The notes: generated by a model from the sequence alone, not told the origin. Numbered from the stretch's first letter, positions 54,273-63,557 are shown. The stretch: 64,000 bases of DNA from Scandinavium sp002470465 (GCF_040750395.1 NZ_JBFLVD010000006.1:137032-201031); one strand, 5' to 3'. Translations and numbers: made by a program.

Positions 54273-55355
54273 ATGTTGAAGCGTCGTTATCTGACAATAC
54301 TCCCGCTCTGCGTGCTGGTTGCCGCCTGTAGCAGCAAACCGAAAACCGCGGAAGCGCCGACCCCCTCCGCCCCGTCTTCCGGCGGTTTTCTGCTGGAGCC
54401 ACAGCATAACGTCACCATGTTGGGCGGCGATTTTGCTAACAACGCGGCGGCAGAGCAGTTTGTCGATGCGATGGTCAGCAAGCACGGTTTCAACCGTCAG
54501 CAGCTGCATGAAATTCTTTCCCAGGCGAAGCGTCTCGATTACGTGCTGAACCTGATGGACCGACAGGCGCCCACCGCGCAGGTGCCAACCGGGCCAAACG
54601 GCGCATGGCTGCGCTATAGAAAGCAGTTTATTACGCCGGATAACGTGCAGAACGGCGTGGCGTTCTGGAATCAGTATCAGGATGCGCTCAACCGTGCCTG
54701 GCAGGTATACGGCGTGCCACCGGAGATTATCGTCGGCATTATTGGCGTAGAAACCCGCTGGGGCCGCGTGATGGGCAAAACCCGAATCCTTGATGCGCTG
54801 GCGACGCTCTCCTTCAACTACCCACGCCGGGCGAAGTATTTCTCCGGCGAGCTGGAAACCTTCCTGCTGATGGCCCGTAACGAACAGGACGATCCGCTGG
54901 ATCTGAAAGGCTCCTTTGCGGGCGCGATGGGCTACGGTCAGTTTATGCCGTCGTCCTATAAGCAGTTCGCCGTGGACTTCAACGGCGACGGGCACATCAA
55001 CCTGTGGGACCCGGAAGATGCGATTGGCAGCGTCGCCAACTACTTCAAACAGCACGGCTGGGTGAAGGGCGATCGGGTGGCGGTCATGGCTTCTGGCCAG
55101 GCGCCGGGCCTGGAGAACGGCTTCAAAACAAATTACAGCGTGTCGCAGCTAGCTGCCGTCGGGTTGTCTCCTCTGGAACCGCTTGGCGATCATCAGCAGG
55201 CCAGCCTGCTGCGGCTGGATATCGGTACCGGTTATCAGTACTGGTACGGCCTGCCGAACTTCTACACCATCACTCGCTATAACCACAGCACGCATTACGC
55301 GATGGCCGTCTGGCAGCTCGGCCAGGCCGTGGCGCTGGCGCGCACTCAGCAGTAA
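54273..55355 (+). CDS. mltB: Membrane-bound lytic transglycosylase B
   Basis: MltB cleaves peptidoglycan glycan strands to 1,6-anhydromuropeptides at the outer membrane. The 360-residue lipoprotein has a signal peptide with lipobox VAAC (about residue 19), the catalytic glutamate in GIIGVETRWGR (about 161) and MGYGQFMPSSY. It lies 95 bases after norR on the same strand and is followed by a hairpin at 55,362. Confidence 0.96.
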   Translation: MLKRRYLTILPLCVLVAACSSKPKTAEAPTPSAPSSGGFLLEPQHNVTMLGGDFANNAAAEQFVDAMVSKHGFNRQQLHEILSQAKRLDYVLNLMDRQAPTAQVPTGPNGAWLRYRKQFITPDNVQNGVAFWNQYQDALNRAWQVYGVPPEIIVGIIGVETRWGRVMGKTRILDALATLSFNYPRRAKYFSGELETFLLMARNEQDDPLDLKGSFAGAMGYGQFMPSSYKQFAVDFNGDGHINLWDPEDAIGSVANYFKQHGWVKGDRVAVMASGQAPGLENGFKTNYSVSQLAAVGLSPLEPLGDHQQASLLRLDIGTGYQYWYGLPNFYTITRYNHSTHYAMAVWQLGQAVALARTQQ

Positions 55356-55361
55356 TCCTCT

Positions 55362-55383
55362 TTCCCCTCCGTCCGGAGGGGAA
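55362..55383 (+). terminator. Hairpin terminator after mltB
   Basis: Perfect stem TTCCCCTCC-GTCC-GGAGGGGAA six bases behind the mltB stop, without a long T run. Confidence 0.6.
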
Positions 55384-55448
55384 TCTGAAACATTTCGATA
55401 CAGCCTCAGCCTGCGTCACCGATTTACATCTCTCTCTGATTTCAATAT

Positions 55449-55463
55449 TGTTATGTTATAACA
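55449..55463. promoter_or_regulatory. Zur-type operator before the metal ABC transporter
   Basis: TGTTATGTTATAACA differs by one base from the E. coli Zur core TGTTATAnTATAACA and lies 15 bases before the first small reading frame of the operon. It predicts repression by zinc-bound Zur. Confidence 0.75.
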
Positions 55464-55478
55464 TTTTTGAGGTTTGAG

Positions 55479-55589
55479 ATGATCCCCTTTTCCCTGTTTA
55501 ACGCTTCCAGCCTGCTGCGGCTGGGCGTAGCGATTCTTCTGCTGGCGTTTCTTTGGTTGGCTATTGGCTGGGCGGTGGCGCTGCCATGA
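55479..55589 (+). CDS. 36-residue single-pass membrane protein leading the metal ABC operon
   Basis: A frame of 36 codons starts at ATG 55479 behind a GAGG ribosome site and encodes a polar start (MIPFSLFNASSLLR) and one hydrophobic helix (LGVAILLLAFLWLAIG) ending WAVALP. Its TGA overlaps the ATG of the ATPase by four bases (55586-55589), so the two are translationally coupled. It lies directly behind the Zur-like operator. Function is unknown; a small regulator or stabiliser of the transporter is one possibility. Confidence 0.7.
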   Translation: MIPFSLFNASSLLRLGVAILLLAFLWLAIGWAVALP

Positions 55590-56263
55590 TTGAACTTGAT
55601 CATCTCGTAGCGGGTTACGAGCGGCGGGCAATCACGCCTGCGCTGTGCGGCGTTTTAGCCAAAGGATCGCTGACGGCGATTGTCGGCGTGAACGGCTGCG
55701 GTAAATCGACGCTGCTGAAAACGCTGGCGGGTTTTATTCCTCCCGTCAGCGGGCAACTGCGATGGCGCGAGGGCAGGCCGGTCATCGGCTGGCTGGCTCA
55801 GCGTCACATGCTGGAGTCGCAGTTTCCGCTTAACGTTTACGATGTGGTGAGCCAGGGCGCATGGCCGCGCGTGTCGCTGTTGCGTGGGCTGAATGTGCAG
55901 GCGCGCAGAAACATCGCTATCGCTCTGGAACGCGTTGGCCTGGAAACGCTCGGCTCATCTCCCATTGAAGCGCTGTCCGGCGGCCAGTTTCAGCGAATGC
56001 TGTTTGCCCGGGTGCTGGTGCAGCAGGCGCCGCTGGTGATGCTGGATGAGCCCTTCACCGGCATTGATGAAGCCACCAGCCAGATGCTGATGGAGCTGAT
56101 TCTGGACATGCATCGCGGCGGGCAAACCGTGCTGGCGGTGCTGCACGATAACCAGCGGGTCGCCTGCCATTTCCCGGAGACGCTCTGGCTGGAATCGGAA
56201 CATGCACGCTGGGGTGAAACACCTCCTGTTCTTGCTGCCTTTGACGCTGCGAGGCGCGCATGA
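55586..56263 (+). CDS. Zinc/manganese-type ABC transporter ATP-binding protein
   Basis: The 225-residue ATPase has Walker A GVNGCGKST, the signature LSGGQFQRMLFAR, Walker B LVMLDEPFTGID and a switch histidine in LAVLHDNQ. It is of the ZnuC/MntB/AztA group. The ATG at 55586 overlaps the small membrane frame; an in-frame upstream start at 55553 would add 11 residues with no support. The stop overlaps the permease ATG by four bases. Confidence 0.9.
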   Translation: MIELDHLVAGYERRAITPALCGVLAKGSLTAIVGVNGCGKSTLLKTLAGFIPPVSGQLRWREGRPVIGWLAQRHMLESQFPLNVYDVVSQGAWPRVSLLRGLNVQARRNIAIALERVGLETLGSSPIEALSGGQFQRMLFARVLVQQAPLVMLDEPFTGIDEATSQMLMELILDMHRGGQTVLAVLHDNQRVACHFPETLWLESEHARWGETPPVLAAFDAARRA

Positions 56264-57120
56264 TCTGGCACCTTTTCTTCCAGCCTTTCATTGAATTTGG
56301 CTTTATGCGGCGGGCTCTGGTGGTCTGTCTGGCACTGTCGGTGAGCACAACTTTGCTCGGCGTGTTTCTGCTGCTGCGGCGGATGAGCCTGATGGGAGAT
56401 GCGCTCTCGCACGCTATTTTGCCCGGCGTGGCGGTGGGCTATTTGCTGAACGGGATGTCGCTGCTGGCGATGACCGTTGGCGGCTTTATCGCCGGGATTG
56501 CGGTGGCGCTGATTGCCGGCTGGGTCAGCCGACGCACGCCGCTGAAGGAAGATGCCAGCTTCGCCGGGTTCTACCTGGGCTCTCTGGCGCTGGGCGTGAC
56601 GCTGGTTTCGCTGCGCGGGTCGAGCGTCGATCTGCTGCATCTTTTGTTCGGCTCAATTCTGGCGGTGGACAACAACGCGGCGCTGTTCGTGGCGGGCGTT
56701 GCCAGCCTGACGCTGATCGTTCTGGCGCTGCTTTACCGTGGGCTGGTGAGTGAGGCGTTCGACAGCGCCTGGCTGGAGGTTAACTCCCGCCGCCTGCCTT
56801 CGCTGCTGCATGGCCTTTTTCTGGCGCTGCTGGTGATTAACCTGGTGGCCGGTTTTCAGGTGCTGGGCACGCTGATGGCGGTGGGCGTGATGATGCTGCC
56901 CGCGATTGCCGCCCGCTGCTGGGCGAGGACGCTTCCGGGAATTTTGCTCTTTGCGGCGGTGAGCGGCGCGTTTTGCGCCTGGCTCGGCCTGAGTCTTTCC
57001 TGGTCAGCCAATTTGCCCGCCGGGCCGTCAATCGTGCTGACCGCCAGCATTCTGTTTTTCATTTCGGTGTTTTTTGGCACGCGCAGCCGGCTGGCCTTCA
57101 GCCTGCGGGCGCTTTTTTAA
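56260..57120 (+). CDS. Zinc/manganese-type ABC transporter permease
   Basis: The 286-residue ABC-3 family permease has about eight membrane helices and conserved blocks GDALSHAILPGVAVGYLL and VLGTLMAVGVMMLPAIAAR. It overlaps the ATPase by four bases and is followed by the binding protein after 14 bases, so a three-component importer is encoded. Confidence 0.9.
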   Translation: MIWHLFFQPFIEFGFMRRALVVCLALSVSTTLLGVFLLLRRMSLMGDALSHAILPGVAVGYLLNGMSLLAMTVGGFIAGIAVALIAGWVSRRTPLKEDASFAGFYLGSLALGVTLVSLRGSSVDLLHLLFGSILAVDNNAALFVAGVASLTLIVLALLYRGLVSEAFDSAWLEVNSRRLPSLLHGLFLALLVINLVAGFQVLGTLMAVGVMMLPAIAARCWARTLPGILLFAAVSGAFCAWLGLSLSWSANLPAGPSIVLTASILFFISVFFGTRSRLAFSLRALF

Positions 57121-57134
57121 CGCAAGGGGAAACG

Positions 57135-58013
57135 ATGAAAAGAACGGGTTTGATTCTGGCACTGACGCTTGGTGTACTGTCGCAGGGCGTAATGGCGAAA
57201 ACGCTGAACGTAGTAAGCAGCTTTTCGGTGCTTGGGGATATGGTGCAGCAGGTTGGTGGGGAACATGTGCATGTGGACACGCTGGTGGGGCCGGACGGCG
57301 ATCCGCATACCTTCGAACCGTCACCGCAGGACAGCGTTTTGCTGAGTAAAGCTGACGTGGTAGTGGTGAACGGCCTTGGGCTGGAAGGCTGGCTGGACAG
57401 GCTGATCAAAGCCTCGGGCTTTAAAGGCGAGCTGGTCGTCGCGTCGAAAGGCGTGAAGACGCACACCCTTGATGAAGACGGTAAAACCGTGACCGATCCG
57501 CACGCGTGGAACAGCGCTGCCAATGGCGCGTTATATGCGAAAAATATTCTTGCCGGGCTGGTGAAAGCCGATCCGCAGGACGAAGCGGCGCTGAATGCCA
57601 GCGGACAGAAATACATCGCCGAGCTTATGCAAATCGACGCCTGGGCAAAAGCTCGCTTCACGGCTATCCCGCAGGCGAAACGCAAAGTGCTGACCAGCCA
57701 TGATGCGTTCGGCTATTTCGGCCGCGCCTATGGCGTCACGTTCCTTGCGCCGCAGGGGCTTTCGTCGGAAAGCGAGGCCAGCGCGGCGCAGGTGGGCGCG
57801 CTGATTCAGCAAATTAAAGCAGACGGCGTGCATACCTGGTTCATGGAAAATCAGCTCGACCCGCGCCTTGTGAAGCAGATTGCGACGGCAACGGGAGCAC
57901 AGCCGGGGGGCGAACTTTACCCTGAGGCGCTGTCGAAACCCGGAGGCGTGGCGGACAGCTATGTCAAAATGCTGCGGCACAACGTAGAGTCCCTCGCCAA
58001 TAGCATGAAGTAA
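57135..58013 (+). CDS. Metal ABC transporter substrate-binding protein (cluster A-I, Zn or Mn)
   Basis: The 292-residue periplasmic protein has a signal peptide ending near GVMAKT. The metal ligands of this family are visible: H in DPHTFEPSP, H in DPHAW and H in SHDAFGYF, and an acidic ligand near the end. The His-rich loop of ZnuA is absent, which leaves zinc or manganese open, but the upstream Zur-like site favours zinc. The operon lies between mltB and pncC, where E. coli has none. Confidence 0.88.
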   Translation: MKRTGLILALTLGVLSQGVMAKTLNVVSSFSVLGDMVQQVGGEHVHVDTLVGPDGDPHTFEPSPQDSVLLSKADVVVVNGLGLEGWLDRLIKASGFKGELVVASKGVKTHTLDEDGKTVTDPHAWNSAANGALYAKNILAGLVKADPQDEAALNASGQKYIAELMQIDAWAKARFTAIPQAKRKVLTSHDAFGYFGRAYGVTFLAPQGLSSESEASAAQVGALIQQIKADGVHTWFMENQLDPRLVKQIATATGAQPGGELYPEALSKPGGVADSYVKMLRHNVESLANSMK

Positions 58014-58023
58014 TTCTGAGTCT

Positions 58024-58043
58024 CGCCCCGATTTATCGGGGCG
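58024..58043 (+). terminator. Hairpin terminator after the metal ABC operon
   Basis: Perfect stem CGCCCCGAT-TT-ATCGGGGCG 10 bases behind the binding-protein stop; a T6 run follows seven bases later. Confidence 0.65.
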
Positions 58044-58150
58044 CTGTACGTTTTTTCTGAAGCGCCCTCGTAAAATGTCCACGCCGTCTCCCTCCTGAAG
58101 CAGAAAATGGTATCTTGTTCAGCATCTTTTTCAGGCTGCGAGAAATGATG

Positions 58151-58648
58151 ATGATCGACAGTGAATTGATGGCACTCAGCGAACAGGTTGGGCTGGCGCT
58201 AAAGGCGCAGGGCGCGACCGTCACTACGGCGGAGTCCTGCACCGGCGGCTGGATAGCCAAGGTATTGACGGACATTTCCGGCAGTTCCGCCTGGTTTGAA
58301 CGCGGGTTTGTGACCTACAGCAACGAAGCCAAATCACAGATGATTGGCGTGGGTGAAGACACGCTGCTAAACCACGGTGCGGTCAGCGAACCTGTCGTGG
58401 TAGAAATGGCGATTGGTGCACTTCGCGCGGCGCGTGCCACCTATGCGCTTTCCGTCAGCGGTATCGCCGGGCCGGATGGCGGCAGCGAAGAGAAGCCGGT
58501 GGGAACCGTCTGGTTTGGCCTCGCCAGCGCAAACGGGCAGGGCTTTACCCGCAGAGAATGCTTCAAAGGTGACCGCGAAGCCGTGCGTCGACAGGCCACC
58601 GCCTATGCCCTGCAGCTGCTGTGGCAACAATTTCTACAAAACACTTGA
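58151..58648 (+). CDS. pncC: Nicotinamide-nucleotide amidase PncC (CinA C-terminal domain family)
   Basis: PncC deamidates nicotinamide mononucleotide for NAD recycling. From the third of three in-frame ATGs (58151) it has 165 residues (E. coli PncC length), with TAESCTGGW, GFVTYSNEAK and SGIAGPDGGSEEKPVGTVW. The ribosome-site spacing supports 58148 or 58151; 58145 is also possible. It precedes recA as in E. coli (formerly ygaD). Confidence 0.94.
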   Translation: MIDSELMALSEQVGLALKAQGATVTTAESCTGGWIAKVLTDISGSSAWFERGFVTYSNEAKSQMIGVGEDTLLNHGAVSEPVVVEMAIGALRAARATYALSVSGIAGPDGGSEEKPVGTVWFGLASANGQGFTRRECFKGDREAVRRQATAYALQLLWQQFLQNT

Positions 58649-58672
58649 TACTGTATGACCATACAGTATAAT
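58645..58672 (+). promoter_or_regulatory. recA promoter with LexA (SOS) box
   Basis: A -35 TTGATA (58645-58650) and -10 TATAAT (58667-58672) with 16-base spacing surround and overlap the LexA box TACTGTATGACCATACAGTA (58649-58668), which matches CTGT-N8-ACAG exactly. Confidence 0.95.
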
Positions 58673-58721
58673 TGCGTCAACAAAACAGAATTTACGCGGT
58701 AACACCCGGACAGGAGTAATA

Positions 58722-59780
58722 ATGGCTATCGACGAAAACAAACAGAAAGCGTTGGCGGCAGCACTGGGCCAGATCGAAAAGCAATTCGGTAAAGGCTCCA
58801 TCATGCGCCTGGGTGAAGACCGTTCCATGGATGTGGAAACCATCTCCACCGGTTCGCTTTCTCTGGATATCGCTCTGGGGGCTGGCGGCCTGCCGATGGG
58901 TCGTATCGTTGAAATTTACGGGCCGGAATCCTCCGGTAAAACCACGCTGACCCTGCAGGTTGTGGCAGCGGCGCAGCGCGAAGGGAAAACCTGTGCGTTC
59001 ATCGACGCCGAGCACGCGCTGGACCCGGTTTATGCTCGTAAGCTGGGCGTGGATATCGACAACCTGCTCTGCTCTCAGCCGGATACCGGTGAGCAGGCGC
59101 TGGAAATCTGTGATGCGCTGGCGCGCTCCGGTGCGGTAGACGTCATCATCGTTGACTCCGTAGCGGCGCTGACGCCAAAAGCGGAAATCGAAGGCGAAAT
59201 CGGTGACTCTCACATGGGCCTCGCGGCACGTATGATGAGCCAGGCGATGCGTAAGCTCGCAGGTAACCTGAAGCAGTCCAATACCCTGCTGATCTTCATC
59301 AACCAGATCCGTATGAAAATTGGCGTGATGTTCGGTAACCCGGAAACCACCACCGGCGGTAACGCGCTGAAGTTCTACGCCTCCGTACGTCTCGACATCC
59401 GTCGTATCGGCGCGGTGAAAGAGGGCGACAACGTAGTGGGTAGCGAAACCCGCGTGAAGGTGGTGAAAAACAAAATTGCTGCACCGTTCAAGCAGGCTGA
59501 ATTCCAGATCCTCTACGGTGAAGGCATCAACTTCTACGGTGAGCTGGTTGACCTCGGCGTGAAAGAGAAACTGATCGAGAAAGCCGGTGCCTGGTACAGC
59601 TACAACGGTGACAAAATTGGTCAGGGTAAAGCGAATGCTATCTCCTGGCTGAAAGAAAACCCGGCTGCGGCGAAAGAGATTGAGAAGAAAGTTCGCGAAC
59701 TGCTGCTGAACAATCAGGACGACAAACCTGCCTTCGCCGTTGACGACAACAGCGTTGAAGAAACCAACGAAGATTTTTAA
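58722..59780 (+). CDS. recA: Recombinase A
   Basis: RecA pairs homologous DNA, drives SOS LexA self-cleavage and repairs breaks. The 352-residue protein has Walker A GPESSGKT (about residues 67-74), Walker B VIIVDSVAAL and the acidic C-terminus ending DDNSVEETNEDF. It lies behind a LexA-controlled promoter and ahead of a terminator; recX is transcribed partly by read-through. Confidence 0.99.
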   Translation: MAIDENKQKALAAALGQIEKQFGKGSIMRLGEDRSMDVETISTGSLSLDIALGAGGLPMGRIVEIYGPESSGKTTLTLQVVAAAQREGKTCAFIDAEHALDPVYARKLGVDIDNLLCSQPDTGEQALEICDALARSGAVDVIIVDSVAALTPKAEIEGEIGDSHMGLAARMMSQAMRKLAGNLKQSNTLLIFINQIRMKIGVMFGNPETTTGGNALKFYASVRLDIRRIGAVKEGDNVVGSETRVKVVKNKIAAPFKQAEFQILYGEGINFYGELVDLGVKEKLIEKAGAWYSYNGDKIGQGKANAISWLKENPAAAKEIEKKVRELLLNNQDDKPAFAVDDNSVEETNEDF

Positions 59781-59793
59781 TCTTCGCTGAGGT

Positions 59794-59828
59794 AAAAAGG
59801 GCTGCTTATGCGGCCCTTTTGCTTTTTT
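59794..59828 (+). terminator. Intrinsic terminator between recA and recX
   Basis: Stem AAAAGGGC / GCCCTTTT with a ten-base loop followed by TTTTTT, 14 bases after the recA stop. Confidence 0.9.
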
Positions 59829-59864
59829 GGCCGTTGACTTTGATACAGAGGGAAAAGGCTTGCC

Positions 59865-60365
59865 ATGACTGAAAATTCACCCCGTCGTTCGGCCTATGCC
59901 CGCCTTCTGGATCGGGCGATTCGCATACTGGCGATGCGCGATCACAGTGAAAAAGAGCTGCGTCGTAAGCTGGTTGCGCCCGTCTTAACCAAAAACGGCC
60001 CGGAACCGATAGATGCGCCTGAGGAAGAGGTTGAAAAGGTAGTTGCCTGGTGTCTGGAAAGTCACTATCTGGACGATGCGCGCTTCACTCGTCAGTTTAT
60101 CGCCAGCCGCAGCCGCAAGGGCTATGGCCCGGCACGCATCCGCCAGGAGCTAAATCAAAAAGGCATTGATCGCAGCGATATCGAACAGGCGATGTACGAC
60201 TGTGAAATCGACTGGATGACGCTGGCCCGCGACCAGGCCGAAAGAAAATTCGGAGAGCCGCTCCCCACGGTTTTTGCCGAAAAGGTGAAAGTACAGAGAT
60301 TTCTGATCAATCGCGGCTATCTGATGGAAGATATCCAGCAAATCTGGCGAAATATTAACGACTGA
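59865..60365 (+). CDS. recX: Regulatory protein RecX
   Basis: RecX inhibits RecA filament growth. The 166-residue protein matches the family: AYARLLDRAIRILAMRDHSEKELRRKL, then CLESHYLDDARFTRQFIASRSRKGYGPARIRQEL repeats of short three-helix units. It follows recA by 84 bases across the terminator. Confidence 0.96.
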   Translation: MTENSPRRSAYARLLDRAIRILAMRDHSEKELRRKLVAPVLTKNGPEPIDAPEEEVEKVVAWCLESHYLDDARFTRQFIASRSRKGYGPARIRQELNQKGIDRSDIEQAMYDCEIDWMTLARDQAERKFGEPLPTVFAEKVKVQRFLINRGYLMEDIQQIWRNIND

Positions 60366-60498
60366 GTCACTCGGTATTTTACTTCCGTTGCAGGAAAACT
60401 TATCTTATTCCCACTTTTTTCCGTAAGGGTTGCCTGACTGTGTAAAAACTGTTCAGCTGCCGCCTGTAACAATCCGTTAGCGTGATTCCAGGATAATT

Positions 60499-63126
60499 AT
60501 GAGCAAGAGCACCGCTGAGATCCGTCAGGCGTTTCTCGACTTTTTCCATAGCAAGGGACATCAGGTAGTTGCCAGCAGCTCCCTGGTGCCAAACAACGAC
60601 CCGACTCTGCTGTTTACCAACGCCGGGATGAACCAGTTCAAGGATGTGTTCCTTGGTCTCGACAAGCGTAATTACTCCCGCGCGACCACCTCGCAGCGCT
60701 GCGTGCGTGCGGGTGGTAAACACAACGATCTGGAAAACGTCGGTTATACCGCGCGTCACCATACTTTCTTCGAAATGCTGGGCAACTTTAGCTTCGGCGA
60801 CTACTTCAAGCACGATGCTATCCAGTACGCCTGGGAGTTGCTGACCGGTGAGAACTGGTTTGCGCTGCCAAAAGAGCGTCTGTGGGTCACCGTGTACGAA
60901 ACCGATGATGAAGCCTTTGAGATCTGGGCCAACGAAGTGGGCGTTCCGCGTGAGCGCATCATTCGCATCGGCGATAACAAAGGTGCGCCGTACGCGTCAG
61001 ATAACTTCTGGCAGATGGGCGATACCGGTCCTTGCGGTCCGTGCACCGAAATCTTCTTTGACCATGGCGACCACATTTGGGGCGGCCCTCCTGGTAGCCC
61101 GGAAGAAGACGGCGATCGCTACATCGAGATCTGGAACATCGTTTTCATGCAGTTCAACCGCCAGGCCGATGGCACGATGGAACCGCTGCCGAAACCGTCA
61201 GTAGACACCGGCATGGGCCTCGAGCGTATCGCGGCGGTGCTGCAACATGTGAATTCCAACTATGACATCGATCTTTTCCGCACCCTGATTCAGGCCGTGG
61301 CGAAAGAGACCGGTGCAACCGATCTCAGCAATAAATCCCTGCGCGTTATCGCCGACCACATTCGCTCCTGCGCGTTCCTGATTGCGGATGGCGTGATCCC
61401 GTCGAACGAAAACCGTGGCTACGTGCTGCGTCGTATCATTCGTCGCGCAATCCGCCATGGCAACATGCTCGGCGCGAAAGAGAGCTTCTTCTGGAAACTG
61501 GTTGGCCCATTGATTGACGTCATGGGGTCCGCAGGTGAAGAGCTGAAACGCCAGCAGGCGCAGGTTGAGCAGGTTCTGAAAACCGAAGAAGAGCAGTTTG
61601 CCCGCACGCTTGAGCGTGGTCTGGCGCTGCTGGACGACGAACTGGCGAAACTGAAAGGCGATACGCTGGACGGCGAAACCGCTTTCCGTCTGTACGACAC
61701 CTACGGCTTCCCGGTTGACCTGACGGCCGACGTTTGCCGCGAGCGCAACATCAAGGTCGATGAAGCCGGCTTTGAAGCTGCGATGGAAGAGCAGCGCCGT
61801 CGCGCGCGTGAATCCAGCGGCTTTGGTGCCGACTACAACGCTATGATCCGCGTGGACAGCGCATCTGAATTTAAAGGCTATGACCATCTGGAACTGAACG
61901 GCAAAGTGACCGCGCTGTTTGTGGACGGCAAAGCTGTCGACAGCATTGCCGCAGGCCAGAACGCCGTGGTTGTGCTGGATCAGACTCCGTTCTACGCAGA
62001 GTCCGGCGGTCAGGTAGGCGATAAAGGCGAACTGAAAGGCGCAGGTTTTACCTTCTCCGTTAACGACACGCAGAAATACGGCCAGGCAATTGGTCATCTG
62101 GGGACGCTGAACAGCGGTTCTCTGAAAGTGGGCGATGCGGTTCAGGCGGATGTCGATCAGGCTCGTCGCGCTCGTATTCTGTTGAACCACTCCGCGACGC
62201 ACCTGATGCACGCGGCGCTGCGTCAGGTGCTCGGCACCCACGTTGCGCAGAAAGGCTCTCTGGTAAATGACAAAGCGCTGCGCTTTGACTTTTCACACTT
62301 TGAGGCCATGAAGCCGGAAGAGATCCGCGCAGTGGAAGATCTGGTCAACGCCCAGATTCGCCGCAACCTGCCGATTGAAACGCATGTCATGGAACTGGAA
62401 GACGCGAAAGCGAAAGGTGCGATGGCGCTGTTCGGTGAAAAATATGACGAACGTGTCCGCGTGCTGAGCATGGGGGACTTCTCCACCGAACTGTGTGGTG
62501 GTACGCATGCTTCCCGCACTGGCGATATCGGCCTGTTCCGTATCACTTCTGAATCCGGTACCGCCGCTGGCGTACGCCGTATTGAAGCAGTGACCGGTGA
62601 AGGTGCAATCGCAAGCCTGCACAACCAGAGCGACGTGTTAAGCGACGTGGCGCAGCTGCTCAAAGGCGACAGCCACAACGTGACGGAGAAAGTACGTTCT
62701 GTCCTGGAGCGTACCCGTCAGCTGGAAAAAGAGCTGCAGCAGCTGAAAGAGCAGGCTGCCGCGCAGGAGAGCGCAAACCTCTCCAGCAAAGCGGAAGAGA
62801 TCAATGGCGTTAAGCTGCTGGTAAGCGAACTTGCTGGCGTTGAGCCGAAGATGCTCCGTACTATGGTCGACGATCTGAAAAACCAGCTGGGCTCCACGAT
62901 TGTGGTTCTGGCGACGGTCGCAGACGATAAGGTTTCTCTGATTGCGGGGGTCTCTAAGGATGTGACCGATCGCGTGAAAGCAGGGGAGCTGATTGGTATG
63001 GTCGCCCAGCAGGTGGGTGGTAAAGGGGGCGGTCGTCCTGATATGGCGCAAGCCGGTGGTACGGATGCAGCGGCTCTCCCGGCCGCACTGGCCAGCGTGA
63101 AAGGCTGGGTCAGCGCAAAACTGTAA
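60499..63126 (+). CDS. alaS: Alanyl-tRNA synthetase
   Basis: AlaS charges tRNA-Ala. The 875-residue protein has class II motifs in the first 460 residues (RCVRAGGKHNDLENVGYTARHHTFFEMLGNFSFGDYFK), the editing domain with zinc-type NHSATHLMH and CGGTHASRTGD, and the C-Ala oligomerisation domain ending GGRPDMAQAGGTD. The gap before it (60,366-60,498) carries no gene. Confidence 0.99.
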   Translation: MSKSTAEIRQAFLDFFHSKGHQVVASSSLVPNNDPTLLFTNAGMNQFKDVFLGLDKRNYSRATTSQRCVRAGGKHNDLENVGYTARHHTFFEMLGNFSFGDYFKHDAIQYAWELLTGENWFALPKERLWVTVYETDDEAFEIWANEVGVPRERIIRIGDNKGAPYASDNFWQMGDTGPCGPCTEIFFDHGDHIWGGPPGSPEEDGDRYIEIWNIVFMQFNRQADGTMEPLPKPSVDTGMGLERIAAVLQHVNSNYDIDLFRTLIQAVAKETGATDLSNKSLRVIADHIRSCAFLIADGVIPSNENRGYVLRRIIRRAIRHGNMLGAKESFFWKLVGPLIDVMGSAGEELKRQQAQVEQVLKTEEEQFARTLERGLALLDDELAKLKGDTLDGETAFRLYDTYGFPVDLTADVCRERNIKVDEAGFEAAMEEQRRRARESSGFGADYNAMIRVDSASEFKGYDHLELNGKVTALFVDGKAVDSIAAGQNAVVVLDQTPFYAESGGQVGDKGELKGAGFTFSVNDTQKYGQAIGHLGTLNSGSLKVGDAVQADVDQARRARILLNHSATHLMHAALRQVLGTHVAQKGSLVNDKALRFDFSHFEAMKPEEIRAVEDLVNAQIRRNLPIETHVMELEDAKAKGAMALFGEKYDERVRVLSMGDFSTELCGGTHASRTGDIGLFRITSESGTAAGVRRIEAVTGEGAIASLHNQSDVLSDVAQLLKGDSHNVTEKVRSVLERTRQLEKELQQLKEQAAAQESANLSSKAEEINGVKLLVSELAGVEPKMLRTMVDDLKNQLGSTIVVLATVADDKVSLIAGVSKDVTDRVKAGELIGMVAQQVGGKGGGRPDMAQAGGTDAAALPAALASVKGWVSAKL

Positions 63127-63141
63127 CAACATAAACGAAAT

Positions 63142-63171
63142 AGGCGCCAAAACCCCCGGGTTGAGGCGCCT
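63142..63171 (+). terminator. Hairpin after alaS
   Basis: Inverted repeat AGGCGCC...GGCGCCT with a 16-base loop containing ACCCCCGGG, 15 bases after alaS, with no T run. The rest of the 238-base gap before csrA (63,172-63,364) should hold csrA promoters; candidate -10 elements are not distinct enough to call. Confidence 0.55.
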
Positions 63172-63364
63172 TGCAATAGCTAGACTGACAACGATAAAGT
63201 CAGGTTGAAATTGTGTAAATCGGCTAAACTTACGTTTAACAGAATGTAATGCCGTGACTGCTTATACGTTTACGTATTTGTCATCGCTTACTTTTTGGCG
63301 TTATATGATGGATAATGCCGGGATACAAGAGACCCGACTCTTTTAATCTTTCAAGGAGCAAAGA

Positions 63365-63550
63365 ATGCTGATTCTGACTCGTCGAGTTGGTGAGACCCTC
63401 ATGATTGGCGATGAGGTCACCGTGACAGTTTTAGGGGTGAAGGGCAACCAGGTACGCATCGGCGTAAACGCCCCTAAAGAGGTTTCTGTCCATCGTGAAG
63501 AGATCTACCAGCGTATCCAGGCTGAAAAATCCCAGCAGTCCAGTTACTAA
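63365..63550 (+). CDS. csrA: Carbon storage regulator CsrA
   Basis: CsrA is a small dimeric RNA-binding protein that controls translation of carbon-storage, motility and biofilm genes. The 61-residue sequence ([16 protein letters not shown]...[14 protein letters not shown]) is essentially that of E. coli CsrA, with RNA-contact residues L4, R6/R7 and R44. A clear AAGGAG ribosome site precedes the ATG. Confidence 0.99.
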
Positions 63551-63557
63551 TATTTCC

